Assembly: GCA_003344405.1 (NCBI GenBank)
Contig: NOWV01000040.1
Span: 466,257-530,256, forward strand
Source: Trichoplax sp. H2
Taxonomy: Eukaryota; Placozoa; Uniplacotomia; Trichoplacea
Direction of reading: 5' to 3'
DNA: 64,000 bases
Below are positions 45,401 through 56,962 of this stretch, one piece after another. Below the pieces are notes generated by a model. The model had not been told where the DNA came from. It was given only the letters and a program-made list of their open reading frames with translations, and made no database searches. The position numbers and the translations under genes were made by a program. The number at the start of each line of letters is the position of its first letter. Position 1 is the first letter of the stretch.

Positions 45401-48400
45401 TAATTACGATATCATTAATTGTTTATAATATAGCACACATACGTACGTATTTGATATCAATAATTAATAACTTTAATTCTTTTACTACATTCAAAGTATT
45501 CAAAAACTACAATGGCATTATCTTTTACAGTTAACTTACCTTGTGTTGTTCAATTAATTTTTCAACATCGCAGTCAGCTTCTTTGATAGGCTCTTCCATC
45601 TTGACAGTAGATTCAGCAATCCAATTTTCAATATCCATTAATAACTTTTCATCGTTTTGCACTTCATTGGACAATTCATCCAACTTTATATTGTATCTAT
45701 TGAGCTTTTCATTGGCATCATTCCAAGATTTTCTAACAATATTCATCCAATGTCTGACGGAGCCTACAGCGTTGTGATGGCAATTTTCCAATGTGATATT
45801 TCCTAATTTCATAACAGCATCGAAATTTTGACGTAATCGTCCTAATTCTTGCTCGAACCCCTTAATGGCAGATTTAAATTGATAAATATTTAGATTTGGT
45901 AGATTTAAATTTACTTCAGAGAGCATGTTATTGCAACTTCGTTCAAACTTCTGAAAATTTTTCCTATTAATAAAATTGGACAACGAATACACACGGATGA
46001 TACTATTTTACTATTTTTAAATACCTTTAATTTGGCGCTCAATCTATTAAATTGATGATTTTCATCTACCGCTGCCAGGCTCTCCTTTAACCTTTTGTCA
46101 GCACTGCCAAGATTTCTTACGATATCCCTAACTTGAATATGAAATTTTTGTGCCAAAGATAAAGCATCTTGCAATTTCTCTTGTCTTTCCACGGATAATG
46201 TACATATCGTATCCCAAGTCTGATTGAGTTCCTTTAGATTCTCCGTAACGGCGCTTTTATCTTCAGTATCAGTTGCTAGATATTTCGCTGACATATTAAT
46301 TTTGCTTTTAATCTTAGTTCTACTCCCTAATTCGCGTTGCAAAACCTACAAGATTGTCAGGAAATAACATTTTAAATCAAGTTTATTAACCTAAATACGT
46401 AAAGCAAGGTGTTATTATGCGATATTAAGATAAATATAATTTACCTTGTGATTATCCAATAATTCTTTAACTGTATCGATATCGCCATAGTATGGTACGT
46501 CGCTACTGAGCTCAGGCTGTATTTTCGCTAACCATTCCAGTAACGCCGATAAAGTCGCCGTTAATTTTCCAGACGCCAGCAAACATTCTTCTAACTCCTC
46601 CTGCCTAAAATTAGTATTAATTATTGAAAATATAATTAAGATTTAATACCCACACCTAAATCGGATGTAAGCGTTCAAAAGCGATAATTCATTATATATT
46701 CATTATGCAGTTTATTAGGATGTTTTGCTACTACTGTATACTGTATAATAACGCGATGCATGATAGGACATTTCATATACCCAAAATTACTTACTACCTT
46801 ACTAGCAGCCAATGAAAAAACAAAATAACCCGGCGTACATGTGTACATACGCGCAGACTATACGTACCGTCAAATGTATGAAAATGTAGCTTAGTTTAAT
46901 ATTGAATATGCATGACGTAGAATAGATTTGATCAATTAGCTTTAGTTTTAATACGAATATCTAAATGTGTCATGTATTAAATTCCTCGATATAACAAGAT
47001 AAATAGTCTACTGACCATAATGCAGCTTTATTGCATACTCGTTTCCACTGCAACTTAAGATCAGCCAAATATTCGCTAATTAGAGCGATATCCTTAGGCT
47101 GACTAGAATGACGTAATAATTTCCCTTTACTGATGATGGCGGCAACAGTTGGACGACGGTATCCTAGTTCATTTTGAAATTCCTAAAGCAGTTATTGTAA
47201 CATAATATCAAATAAATAGGTTACAGTTCTTTCCATTTTAAAATATAATAATGAAAAACTTGGTTGCTTAATTCAAGTAATACGTATGAATGACGTAAAC
47301 TATTGCAGTAGTATCATTTAAGGTGGAAAGCTTTAGCATAGGCTGCTCATAAAATATACAAGTCATTAATAAAAGACATTAATAGTAAGATATTATAAAT
47401 TTGACAATAGTTACTCAAACGATAATGAACCTACGTGGTACATTCCATACTTTTGACTATAAATGTAGATACTCAATTTCAAACAAAACAGTATAAACAC
47501 TACCACTACCTCGCTATATAGTTTAATTAATGAGCCTACCTGATGTTTACTAATTTGTTCTTGAATAATTTGCGGGTCTATACCAACATTATTGACTTCT
47601 TGCATTGAGAAATTTGCTTCTTTCAACCAATTCAGCATATCAGCACAATCACTGTAGAAACTACCTGCACTTTCAAGGTTTTGATTAATTTGGTATTCTC
47701 TATCTATACAGCAGCTTAACAATTTATTCCAGCGTTGATTAATGCTACGCAGAGAGGATTTGATTTGTTTGGCATCACTTTCATTGCATTTCTGCATTAG
47801 TACTTGAGTAGTGGATGAGATTTGATTTAAATCCTCATGTTTCTCATCTAGTTTCATGTTAAAGGCCTAAACATAACCAGTTATTATCGAATTAATAATA
47901 TTATAATCTATTTACATTTTATGCGTGACTACAATCTTTTTACCTTTTGGTCCTCTAATTGATTCTTTAAGACATCATTATTAGTACTAACGTAATCCCA
48001 CGAATCCATTTTGCTTTCAGCTGTTTCCAACCAACTCTCAAACTCTTGCAAACGGTCTTGGAATTTACGAGCTTCATCAAGTTCATCACTCAATTGTTTT
48101 TGGCGGGCAGTTATTTTATTCGAGATTATGTTCCATGATGCCTTTAGTTCGCTAACTAAATCATTAATCAAGTGGGCTGTAGTCGCTTCACTTCGTGACA
48201 CAAAATCACGACTAACTTTCTTAATTGTTTCTAATTGCTCTTTTCTAGACGGAATTTCTTCCTCAACAAATACCTATGTGCGCGTATATGGTCAACAAAA
48301 TTAAGTTGTTACATGAATACTGAGAAATCTATTAAAACGTCGCAAGCAATTCATCTCTACTTTAAATCTGAATCTTTAAAGTTAGAGTATAGCTATCTCC

Positions 48401-51400
48401 CCTTTGGCAAAATTTCTGATTAGCATGCTAAAGCCGTCTTTTAAACTTCGGCAGAGTTATGTTTACAGTAACACTCATTATGTAACAACAATTTTTGTCT
48501 AAGCAGAAAACTACAATTCAATCACCATAAAATATGCTCACTTTAAATTCATCTAAATGAAATTCAGCTGTTGATGGTAATGCAGCGATTGGATGCTTAG
48601 TACCGAAGTATTTTTCAACTTGACTTAACCACTGAGTGAATTCCTTAACGGTATTTTCTAATTCTTGACTAGTTAAGAAACAGTCTAATAATTGTGACTG
48701 TCGATAGGCTGCCTTTTCCAGCAGATTATGCCATCGGCGACTTATCTCGTCGACTTCGAAATTGATATTTTCTAGTAGCTCATGATTTGGGCAAATTTCA
48801 CTGATTTTCTCTGCAAGACTAATTACTTCATTAATATCGCTCTCTTTGGCGTTAATTTGTTTATGTATATCCTGTCCAAAATGTAATACAACAATTTTAG
48901 AATGTTTATAGAGTACTAAATAATGGAAGCTAAACGCTACTTACTATGTTATTAATGATTTATAAATCGTGTAACTTACTTGCAATTGAGAAACTTGTTT
49001 TTGAACCTTATCTTTTTCAGACGCATCAAATTTTAACTCACTTATGCTTTTATCGTACTGATTTATCCACTCATTAGTTTTACTAATTAATTCTTCTGCA
49101 TGAAGCAATTCCTTCAAAATAGTCTCTAGTGTATTCAAGTGCATTGTTGACCTTTCAGTTAATGCATCCCACCTACAAGCAATCTCTTTAACGATTTCGC
49201 TTCCTTGCAACTTCTCATAAGCCACAAAGTGTCGGCGGTATAAATTTTTTGCTGAAGATTCGAATTTTTCTTTATCATGTTGTCGTTTATTAATTTTCTT
49301 TACTAGATTCTATCGACAAAAATGAAAATTTATAAATTATATCAAATGATGAACATTAGAATAATTTCCGTGTTCATCTTTATACGCTAATTAAAGAGGA
49401 TGTAATTATTAAAAACAGTAACGATAGTCATTAAGTTACTATATATTAATTGTTAGATAACAAGATATTAAAAGATCACGCACTGCAATCTAAGTTACGA
49501 TATTGCTTTTGATTCATCTCATGAACTAAATAAATGGGAGTAAATTTTCTAATCTTGAAAGTGTATTACTAAAGCTATTTCGAGGCATTAAGAATTTTAA
49601 GACTGAAGTTCGTATAGACTATAGGGGTGAATATTTCAATTAAGAAATTTAAAGGCTTAAATAGTAAGTATTAATCAATCGAAAGTAAGTGCTATACGCG
49701 TATATGCGTATTACATACACTCTTGTGCATTGATAAGATACGTTTTCTTAACTACTTTTGAAGATTACTTCAACAGTCTATCTCCTCAATTGAAGTAAAA
49801 AGCACTATTTATAACGAACTTTATGGACTAACGTTTAAAGTAGTTTGATTTTACTGTAGATAATTCCTAAATTTTTTCTTCATTTTTAATTACCATTACC
49901 TTGTAATAGTCGATCTCACGATGAAGAGACTCAATTGTAGATGATTTCACAAAGTTAGTACTGATAATCTTGCGTTCAAATTCCTCCACAATATTTTCGA
50001 NNNNNNNNNNNNNNNNNNNNAACTCACTTATGCTTTTATCGTACTGATTTATCCACTCATTAGTTTTACTAATTAATTCTTCTGCATGAAGCAATTCCTT
50101 CAAAATAGTCTCTAGTGTATTCAAGTGCATTGTTGACCTTTCAGTTAATGCATCCCACCTACAAGCAATCTCTTTAACGATTTCGCTTCCTTGCAACTTC
50201 TCATAAGCCACAAAGTGTCGGCGGCATAAATTTTTTGCTGAAGATTCGAATTTTTCTTTATCATGTTGTCGTTTATTAATTTTCTTTACTAGATTCTATC
50301 GACAAAAATGAAAATTTATAAATTATATCAAATTTAAAGGCTTAAATAGTAAGTATTAATCAATCGAAAGTAAGTGCTATACGCGTATATGCGTATTACA
50401 TACACTCTTGTGCATTGATAAGATACGTTTTCTTAACTACTTTTGAAGATTACTTCAACAGTCTATCTCCTCGATTGAAGTAAAAAGCACTATTTATAAC
50501 GAACTTTATGGACTAACGTTTAAAGTAGTTTGATTTTACTGTAGATAATTCCTAAATTTTTTCTTCATTTTTAATTACCATTACCTTGTAATAGTCGATC
50601 TCACGATGAAGAGACTCAATTGTAGATGATTTCACAAAGTTAGTACTGATAATCTTGCGTTCAAATTCCTCCACAATATTTTCGATAATACCATGTATGT
50701 TTACAAAATTTTTAATCGCTTTTTCAAGCTCTTCTAAATATTCAAGACCTTGTTGTAGTCGTTGTTCTAAGTCAGCTAATAAAGCAATAATCTCGTCAAC
50801 ATTGAATTGAGTCCTTTGAATTTCGTCTTCCGTTGTTATTTGGTGGATTTCCTTCATAACTTTATTTAAAGATTCAATATCGCTCTTTAATCTAGGTACT
50901 TCTACATCCTTGATTTCCTATGTATTTCGTAATTAAAATATATGCGAGAATGTAACACTTAATAAAAAAATTGCCATCAGTGTATGCAAGTTATTTTACT
51001 CTGAGTACATACGTATATCAGCACGTACATCTAATGTTTAAACTAATCAATCGGGTGATTGTGTGAACATAATTATTCATAAAAAATGATGTACGTCTTA
51101 GCTGGATTCAATTATAATTATTCATAACTTGAGATCATTTGCAAGCTTAATTTCTTTTGTAAAGTGCTCACGTAATATAGTTACGACCAGATATGTACAT
51201 TTACCGTACGTATTTATCATACTAGCAGTATTTAGCGATATAATAATTTAATCAAGTTGTTAATCAAGTTGAAGCTATTACCCTCATAAGTAATTGAAGA
51301 TAATTGTAGCTTAATGAACTATACAGTCAGTTTATTAAGAGATTGGATAGTAGGTTAAGTAGAATCATTGGAATTCAGTAAGAATGTCATAAAATTATAA

Positions 51401-52383
51401 TAATTTGACTCGTTAAAAGTGGTATCCTCATCAATTTATGTGCTTTACTCTACCTAAAGTTCGATTTTAGCTAAGAACATGTAGGTATCTTAAAGTTACC
51501 CTTTTCTTTAAAAGCGTTCGGATGAGAAGACATGCAGTACTATAAGTCACTGTCTATTTTTATCTTCTGTTTTCTAATGTGAGATTTCGTATTATTAAGA
51601 TATTGCCTCACGAGTCCTGACACACGATATAACAAGTTATTCTGCAGTATAAGGACGGCTAAAATGAAAAGGAGCACTGATACTACAGTATATCAAGCTT
51701 AATTAATTTTAGGTTTATTGTCCGTATAAGAATACTGCTGCGAAATGTTTCTGATACAAAGAGAGTGGACAAAAAATAGATGCACCATTAAAGCAGAGTA
51801 TACTGTAGAAATCGCTGACATTATAAACGGAATTTCACGTAGCTTTAATACTGTAGTGTAGTACATGGACTTTAAAACAGCAGTATAAATAGATCAAATT
51901 TAACGAAAATTTTATAACTCATCTATCAACAAATGACCATCAGTCTCTTTGCGAGTGTAGATCTTACTAATGAAGGATTTGATTGCTTTGAACAATTAGT
52001 TATTAAAAATAATAGCATAAACCTATTTCACATCTTAATCAATAATATAAGCATTCAGAAATATTCTACAGTACAGTATTTATAATTATCATAGTGATCT
52101 ATCTACCATATCGCTCTGAGCACTTTTATGATACTTTCAAGCATCTGTTTACCTGTAATTTTTTTCTATTGGCGTCAATTTCAGCCTGATTAACGGCTTG
52201 TTTTAAGTTTTCAACGGTATCAAGATACATTTTAATGCTTGTCTTAAGTTGATGGACATACTGCCAAAACTTTTGTGTATATTTCTTAGCTCGAGTTAAA
52301 AATTGACTCCATTCTTGTAGTCTACCATCTAACTTACGATAGATTTGTTCGGCGGATGAAAGTGTGTGTTGTAAAGTATCCAT
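42471..52383 (-). CDS. Spectraplakin (MACF/dystonin-type) C-terminal region: spectrin repeats, EF-hands, GAS2, [ST]xIP tail
   Basis: Links actin or membrane cytoskeleton to microtubules in spectraplakins. Exons in transcript order: 52153-52383, 50585-50917, 48980-49309, 48542-48871, 47944-48273, 47540-47866, 47016-47182, 46445-46604, 46025-46345, 45540-45950, 44572-44808, 44349-44393, 44148-44259, 43933-44036, 43791-43832, 43215-43289, 42947-43064 and 42471-42862, giving 1354 aa. Spectrin-repeat exons of about 110 codons come first. [19 protein letters not shown] aligns with the last repeats of MACF1/DST. Then come FDWDVWRKG, two altered EF-hands, and a GAS2 domain ([40 protein letters not shown]). 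[12 protein letters not shown] matches the segment after GAS2 in MACF1. The tail has SKIP and TMIP. ATG 52383 is preceded by an in-frame TGA with no acceptor AG between, so it is a plausible true start. The model skips the duplicated sequence around the N gap. Confidence 0.88.
49035..49347. repeat. Segment duplicated at 50021-50333 (exon plus intron of the spectraplakin gene)
   Basis: Co-linear with 50021-50333 without indels. One difference was noticed: T at 49239 against C at 50225, which changes a Tyr codon to Cys on the coding strand. The segment contains most of exon 48980-49309. I read it as one allele of a single locus. Confidence 0.9.
49645..50000. repeat. Segment duplicated at 50330-50685 (intron plus partial exon)
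   Basis: The 356 bases match 50330-50685 co-linearly. One difference was noticed (A at 49788, G at 50473). It includes a truncated copy of exon 50585-50917 that is cut at the N gap, so this copy is not a real extra exon. Confidence 0.9.
50001..50020. other. Assembly gap (20 N)
   Basis: Run of 20 undetermined bases. Both flanks are copies of neighbouring sequence (49035-49347 and 50330-50685), so the gap probably joins two allelic contig ends rather than spanning missing sequence. Confidence 0.95.
50021..50333. repeat. Second copy of the exon/intron segment, right of the gap
   Basis: Duplicate of 49035-49347. It carries an exon copy truncated at its 3' end by the gap. In this copy the intron continues directly into 50330-50685, lacking the roughly 301 bases found at 49348-49645 in the other copy. 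Confidence 0.9.
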
Positions 52384-52773
52384 TTTGGTTGGGTAATGAT
52401 ATCAATTGTAAGTTCGAACTTGAGCTAATGACTCGTTGGAAATTTTGAATGTTAGTGCTGTAGCTAGGTATCCATGTAACAAGAGAATAAAAGATAAAAA
52501 GGTTAGACTAGAATAATGTAGCCAATACGACTCTTAGTAATGTACTACCGTTGTTGCTGCCCAACAGCAGTAGTATATTGTGAAATTAGTTATTGAGTAA
52601 AATTGAATGAACTTTCTTTCAAGAGCACGTTATTTTTTCCTTGGAGAACTTACTATCATTTCTTTGATTCCCGCTACATAGATGCGTATGATGCCAGTAC
52701 GCTAACTGGCGGTCGTTCAAAGAATATTTCGTGTAAAAGGAAATTTAAGATTGATTTGTTCGTGTTTTTACCA

Positions 52774-52819
52774 ATTGGATAGACTGATTCTATCCACAAT
52801 ATCTCGACGTCTATCCAAT
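52774..52819. repeat. Perfect 11-bp inverted repeat
   Basis: Arms ATTGGATAGAC (52774-52784) and GTCTATCCAAT (52809-52819) are exact complements, with a further TCTATCCA in the 24-base loop. It lies about 400 bases upstream of the ATG at 52383. Confidence 0.6.
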
Positions 52820-53363
52820 GACTATATCTGGAGACTGTAACGTGGTTGGCGCACACTGCACTACTTTTGAAATTTGCACAACTTGATTATCGAATTATCA
52901 TTGAAATTCTTAATATACGAGTCTAATAACCGATAATGGAATCGACTAACACTGCAGCTAAGACCAGCTGATATTCAAAAATACAATTTTACTCTCCTTC
53001 TTCGTCGTCATTATTACAGTAGGATTAAGAAAAAATGAAATAGACTAAAATGACAAATTCACTGATTCACTGACCAATTCACTGATTCACTGATAAATGA
53101 GTGACAGCGAGTTTCAACAGGCTAATTGTGTGTCATACTGTGCTGTACGTACGTGCGTAAAAAGCGTCACCATAGTATACAATATTTACACTGGAGTGAA
53201 GGTTTGTCTCGCTGGCTGATAGCGTCACCTTTACACTGTATGGAAAATAACGTATTGACCGCTGCTCTGCACACGTTGCTATTGTAACGTCGTTCTGATG
53301 AGACGCTCAACGCATGACGTGCTATACTGTGCGTACGGTATAACGGCGCATCACACTACAACA

Positions 53364-53377
53364 GTACTGTACAGTAC
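53364..53377. repeat. Isolated GTACTGTACAGTAC core upstream of the spectraplakin gene
   Basis: A single full 14-bp palindromic core of the intergenic repeat family, about 1 kb upstream of ATG 52383 on the minus strand. Confidence 0.7.
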
Positions 53378-53430
53378 AACAGTTGAATGACTCTTTGAAT
53401 TCTGTCTTTTATTAGCGACTGTTTGGAAAG

Positions 53431-53899
53431 TAACTGGCCATTTTTTCATTGAAAGCGCCTCATTGCTAGCTAATGATGCTAGCGCTATTACCCCAGTAGG
53501 CAATGCTGCCCACTGGACTTGTAAGGCAACATTTGAAGGAAATTTCTCTTACACAACTCCCTATGCTGTCCTTGCTTGCATGGCAGAGCTTGGCATGTGG
53601 CATATAGATTACAAGCAAAATGATTTTAGTAACTGGCCATTTTTTCATTGAAAGCGCCTCATTTCTAGCTAATGATACTAGCGCTATTGCCCCAGTAGGC
53701 AATGATGCCCACTGGACTTGTAAGACAACATTTGAAGGAAATTTCTCTTACACAACTCCCTATGCTATCCTTGCTTGTATGGCAGAGCATGGCATGTGGC
53801 ATATAGATATCCATTACAAGCAAAATGATTTTAGTAACTGGCCATTTTTTCATTGAAAGCGCCTCATTTCTATTACTCCAGTAGGCAATGCTGCCCTTT
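53431..53899. repeat. Tandem repeat, units of 199 and 205 bp plus a partial third
   Basis: Unit 1 is 53431-53629 and unit 2 is 53630-53834. Unit 2 carries a 6-bp insertion near its end and several substitutions. A partial third unit starts at 53835 and breaks down by about 53899. Units begin TAACTGGCCATTTTTTCATT. Each unit is open for about 60-78 codons on both strands, which may be chance within a GC-richer patch. No similarity to a known element is recognised. Confidence 0.85.
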
Positions 53900-56867
53900 G
53901 ATTTGGATATGAAAGAAAACGAATTATGCCACTACGGCTTACTATAGTATAGGTTGAGATACTGTAGGTGTTTTGATTGCTTGAAACAAATGTTACCTAC
54001 TATATAATTGAACACTAGTGTACAAAGAATACAATGCAATCCCTTTTAAAATCTGGAAGAAAATAGCCATGGCATGTGCGCGGATTCGGCAGAAAGAAAG
54101 GCTTGATTATTCAATGGACAGCTATACAGTATATAATATATATTGTTATGTTATATTATATATATATGACAATATATGCGTAAAGAAAATAATGGACCAA
54201 CGGAGCTTATCAAGGTCTATTAAGAATCCATTCAAAAAACTTGCAGTTAAATACTGCCATTACAGTACTATACTTGTACACATCAAAAATTTCTCTACTA
54301 ATTTCTGCTCATGCACATACTGACCAGAATAATTGAAACCATAACCATAATTAGAATTCCTTAATGGACGGATAGTGCTCTCATTAATAACAAATGATGC
54401 ATGTTTTTACGCATACACTTGCAGATAATGATATGAAGCTCTCTTCGTCGACAGTAAGTAGTAATTCAGTTATACAATCATAGCAATGTTTTGTAGCTCG
54501 AGGGTACCATAACTATGATAACAATAATACTATCCTCTATGGTTATTGTGCTAGATCAACATAGGTGGTCTTACAAAAACAAGATTTAAATGTACTATAT
54601 GACAATGTCTAAATGAGTGAAAAGTAACGTAACTTGTCGGCACTTTGCCGATAGTTCGGTTGATACTGAATGGGACAATTTCGTAAAGTAGATTTCAGGC
54701 TTTTTTCCGTTCATAAATTCGCGTGATACATGATGACTAGAAACTCTTTTTTAACTTTTTAAGCGTGAATGATATCACCCATCAAAGTCTACCTCACACG
54801 TTAACCGCTTATCTTACTCATAAACTACAAACACAGTAAATAGCAGTTTGGATATGCCTGTATCTACTTTACTAATACGGCGACAATGTACAAAGCCTTT
54901 GGATAAATCGAATCTACAGTATTTAATACATGAATACTCTATTCTGACCACTCTGTGTGGTGCGGCAAAGTAGTCTTCGAACAAGAATCTTTTAACGTAT
55001 AAAGTCATATATCGATAACGTTTTTACGCATATCAAATCGATATATGCTCTAATAAGCTCATTACACTAACACGAACTGTTTCCGTTTCTCAGAATTATA
55101 CTTCGTGTAAAAATCTGATACATGTACGTTATAGCGTACTAAGGGCCCCTCAAGTAAGATTGTCAGTAAAAAAATTGAGAAGAAAGGGTAAGGGTGTAAA
55201 ATACAATCTACGGTATAAACAATTTTAGCTCCCATTTGGTATTTGTCTTTTCTCTCGAGAAGGGGATAGCGAGCATTTTTTTCCTGAAATTGGTGGAACA
55301 TACATTGATACGCGCAGAAGTACATAATTTGCATCTTAGTATAAAATCGGTCATAAGGTCTTCGGTCAATAATTATAACAAATATTATTAAGTTAATAAA
55401 TAAATACATAGATACCAAAGATAGTAATAAAGCGAATTATAGTAACACATTGCCCGTAGTAAAATAGCGATTCAAATGCACAGTATATGCCAGTAATAGT
55501 ATTTACAGTGTTCTTACTGAAAAATATTGATAAAATTAATTAAAATAGAATATATCAACGATGGTATGCAGCAGAACGTAAGTTGAATTTAAAGTAAATT
55601 CACTTCAATGTATACAACATACAAACAAAGCATTGATATCTCATACGTATTTGCTCGCATAATAATATACGTAATTGTTATTATTATCATACAAATTTCC
55701 CGTTTGCCAATTTTACTCGTTTAATCCATTCAGAGGATAAATTATGAATATTAATACGAATTTGAACTACAACATCAAGTAGAAACAACTGTAATGCTCG
55801 TTGAAATTGATGATATTAACATAAATTTGGACCCGATATCATCATTTATAGCTATGGATTAATACTGTGCTTACAGAGTTCATAGAAGATTAGCATGTTG
55901 ACTTAAGGCTATATAACATATACGCGTATTATACCAGACGTAGTACAGTGTATCATCGCATTGCCGCCTACTTTCATTACTACATGTTATACCCGATGCT
56001 ATCCATCGAACTCGTTGTTCGCAGTTAAAATCGGTCCTTTTGCATGAATACAATATTAATTGTGTACATAGTCTTTATAACTAAAATCTTCATATTCTAA
56101 AGCCATCATTAATGATAGTTGTTATTGACGGTAAACAATGCTGCTTTTGTTTTGTTGCTAAGAAGCAAGTACTAGCCACATTGCCAATACGTGAGGTCCA
56201 TGCATCGTGCTTGTATTCTCTTATGATGAGTATAAAAACAACCAAGATCTTAAATTCTCATTCTATCGTGCCACCGTAAAAAGATGTAATTAAAAATGGA
56301 CTTCAAAGTGCTGTGTACCTACAGTTTTACTACTTACTGCACATGGGCTGGGAGGGGGGTACTACCAAATTCTATCGTTCGTCCATTATACGCTATACTA
56401 AAACTGAGAAAAACTAAATGGACAATATTCTTCTGCTAAGATTTAAAATATTAAAATAGTATTAGATGTTGCAGATCACATAGTGGTAGCAACTGCATAG
56501 AATCTGCTCGTCTTCTATTTTACAGTGTTTAAATAAAATTTAACTCTGAAAGGTACCAACTTTGAAGATACTCTAATATTAACACTTGCTAGACTTTGCT
56601 ACTATCTGCGTAATCATTTATATTATCAGTACCCATATGCTGAAATTATAATAGTAATTTACAGGCTATAAAAACGCACTAATCCAAGGTTCATACTTCT
56701 TGTAATGCTATTTGATCGATTACGTCCATTAGTAATATGTTTTATACAGTATTAAGCCTAGTACTGCTATGATAACTGTTTTATAAGTAGTATGTTAGAT
56801 AAGTACTGGTTATTTCAACAATTTACGTACATGAATATCCTACATTTTATTACATTTTAAATCTTAC

Positions 56868-56873
56868 TTTATT
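56868..56873 (-). promoter_or_regulatory. AATAAA polyadenylation signal for the giant coiled-coil gene
   Basis: TTTATT on the plus strand gives AATAAA on the minus strand, about 90 bases after the stop at 56963-56965. It supports a real 3' end there, separate from the downstream spectraplakin gene. Confidence 0.5.
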
Positions 56874-56962
56874 GAATTATAATTCTCACATTTTACAATC
56901 ACGATCTAGTAATAAAAAAAATGATTATCATCTTGTTTCATTGTAGTTTCACAGCTTGAAGT

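Larger units (their letters stand above)
52384..56962. other. Gap between the two giant spectrin-like genes
   Basis: No coding frame is supported. The part nearest 52384 contains an inverted repeat (52774-52819), a short tandem repeat (about 53060-53095), one TACTG/TACAG core at 53364-53377 and a 200-bp tandem repeat (53431-53899). From about 54000 to 56860 I see AT-rich sequence without features. The frame at 55062-55418 (minus) has no recognisable domain and looks like chance. Confidence 0.5.

Noticed and set aside
49866-50298. Extra spectrin-repeat exons around the N gap
   Set aside because: They are truncated copies of exons 50585-50917 and 48980-49309 and reflect allelic duplication in the assembly.
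53463-53856. Possible small proteins in the 200-bp tandem repeat
   Set aside because: Open on both strands equally, no conserved start or splice signals, no recognised family.
55062-55418. Minus-strand frame of 118 codons with hydrophobic stretches
   Set aside because: No recognisable domain, no conserved partner exon; chance frame in AT-rich DNA is more likely.
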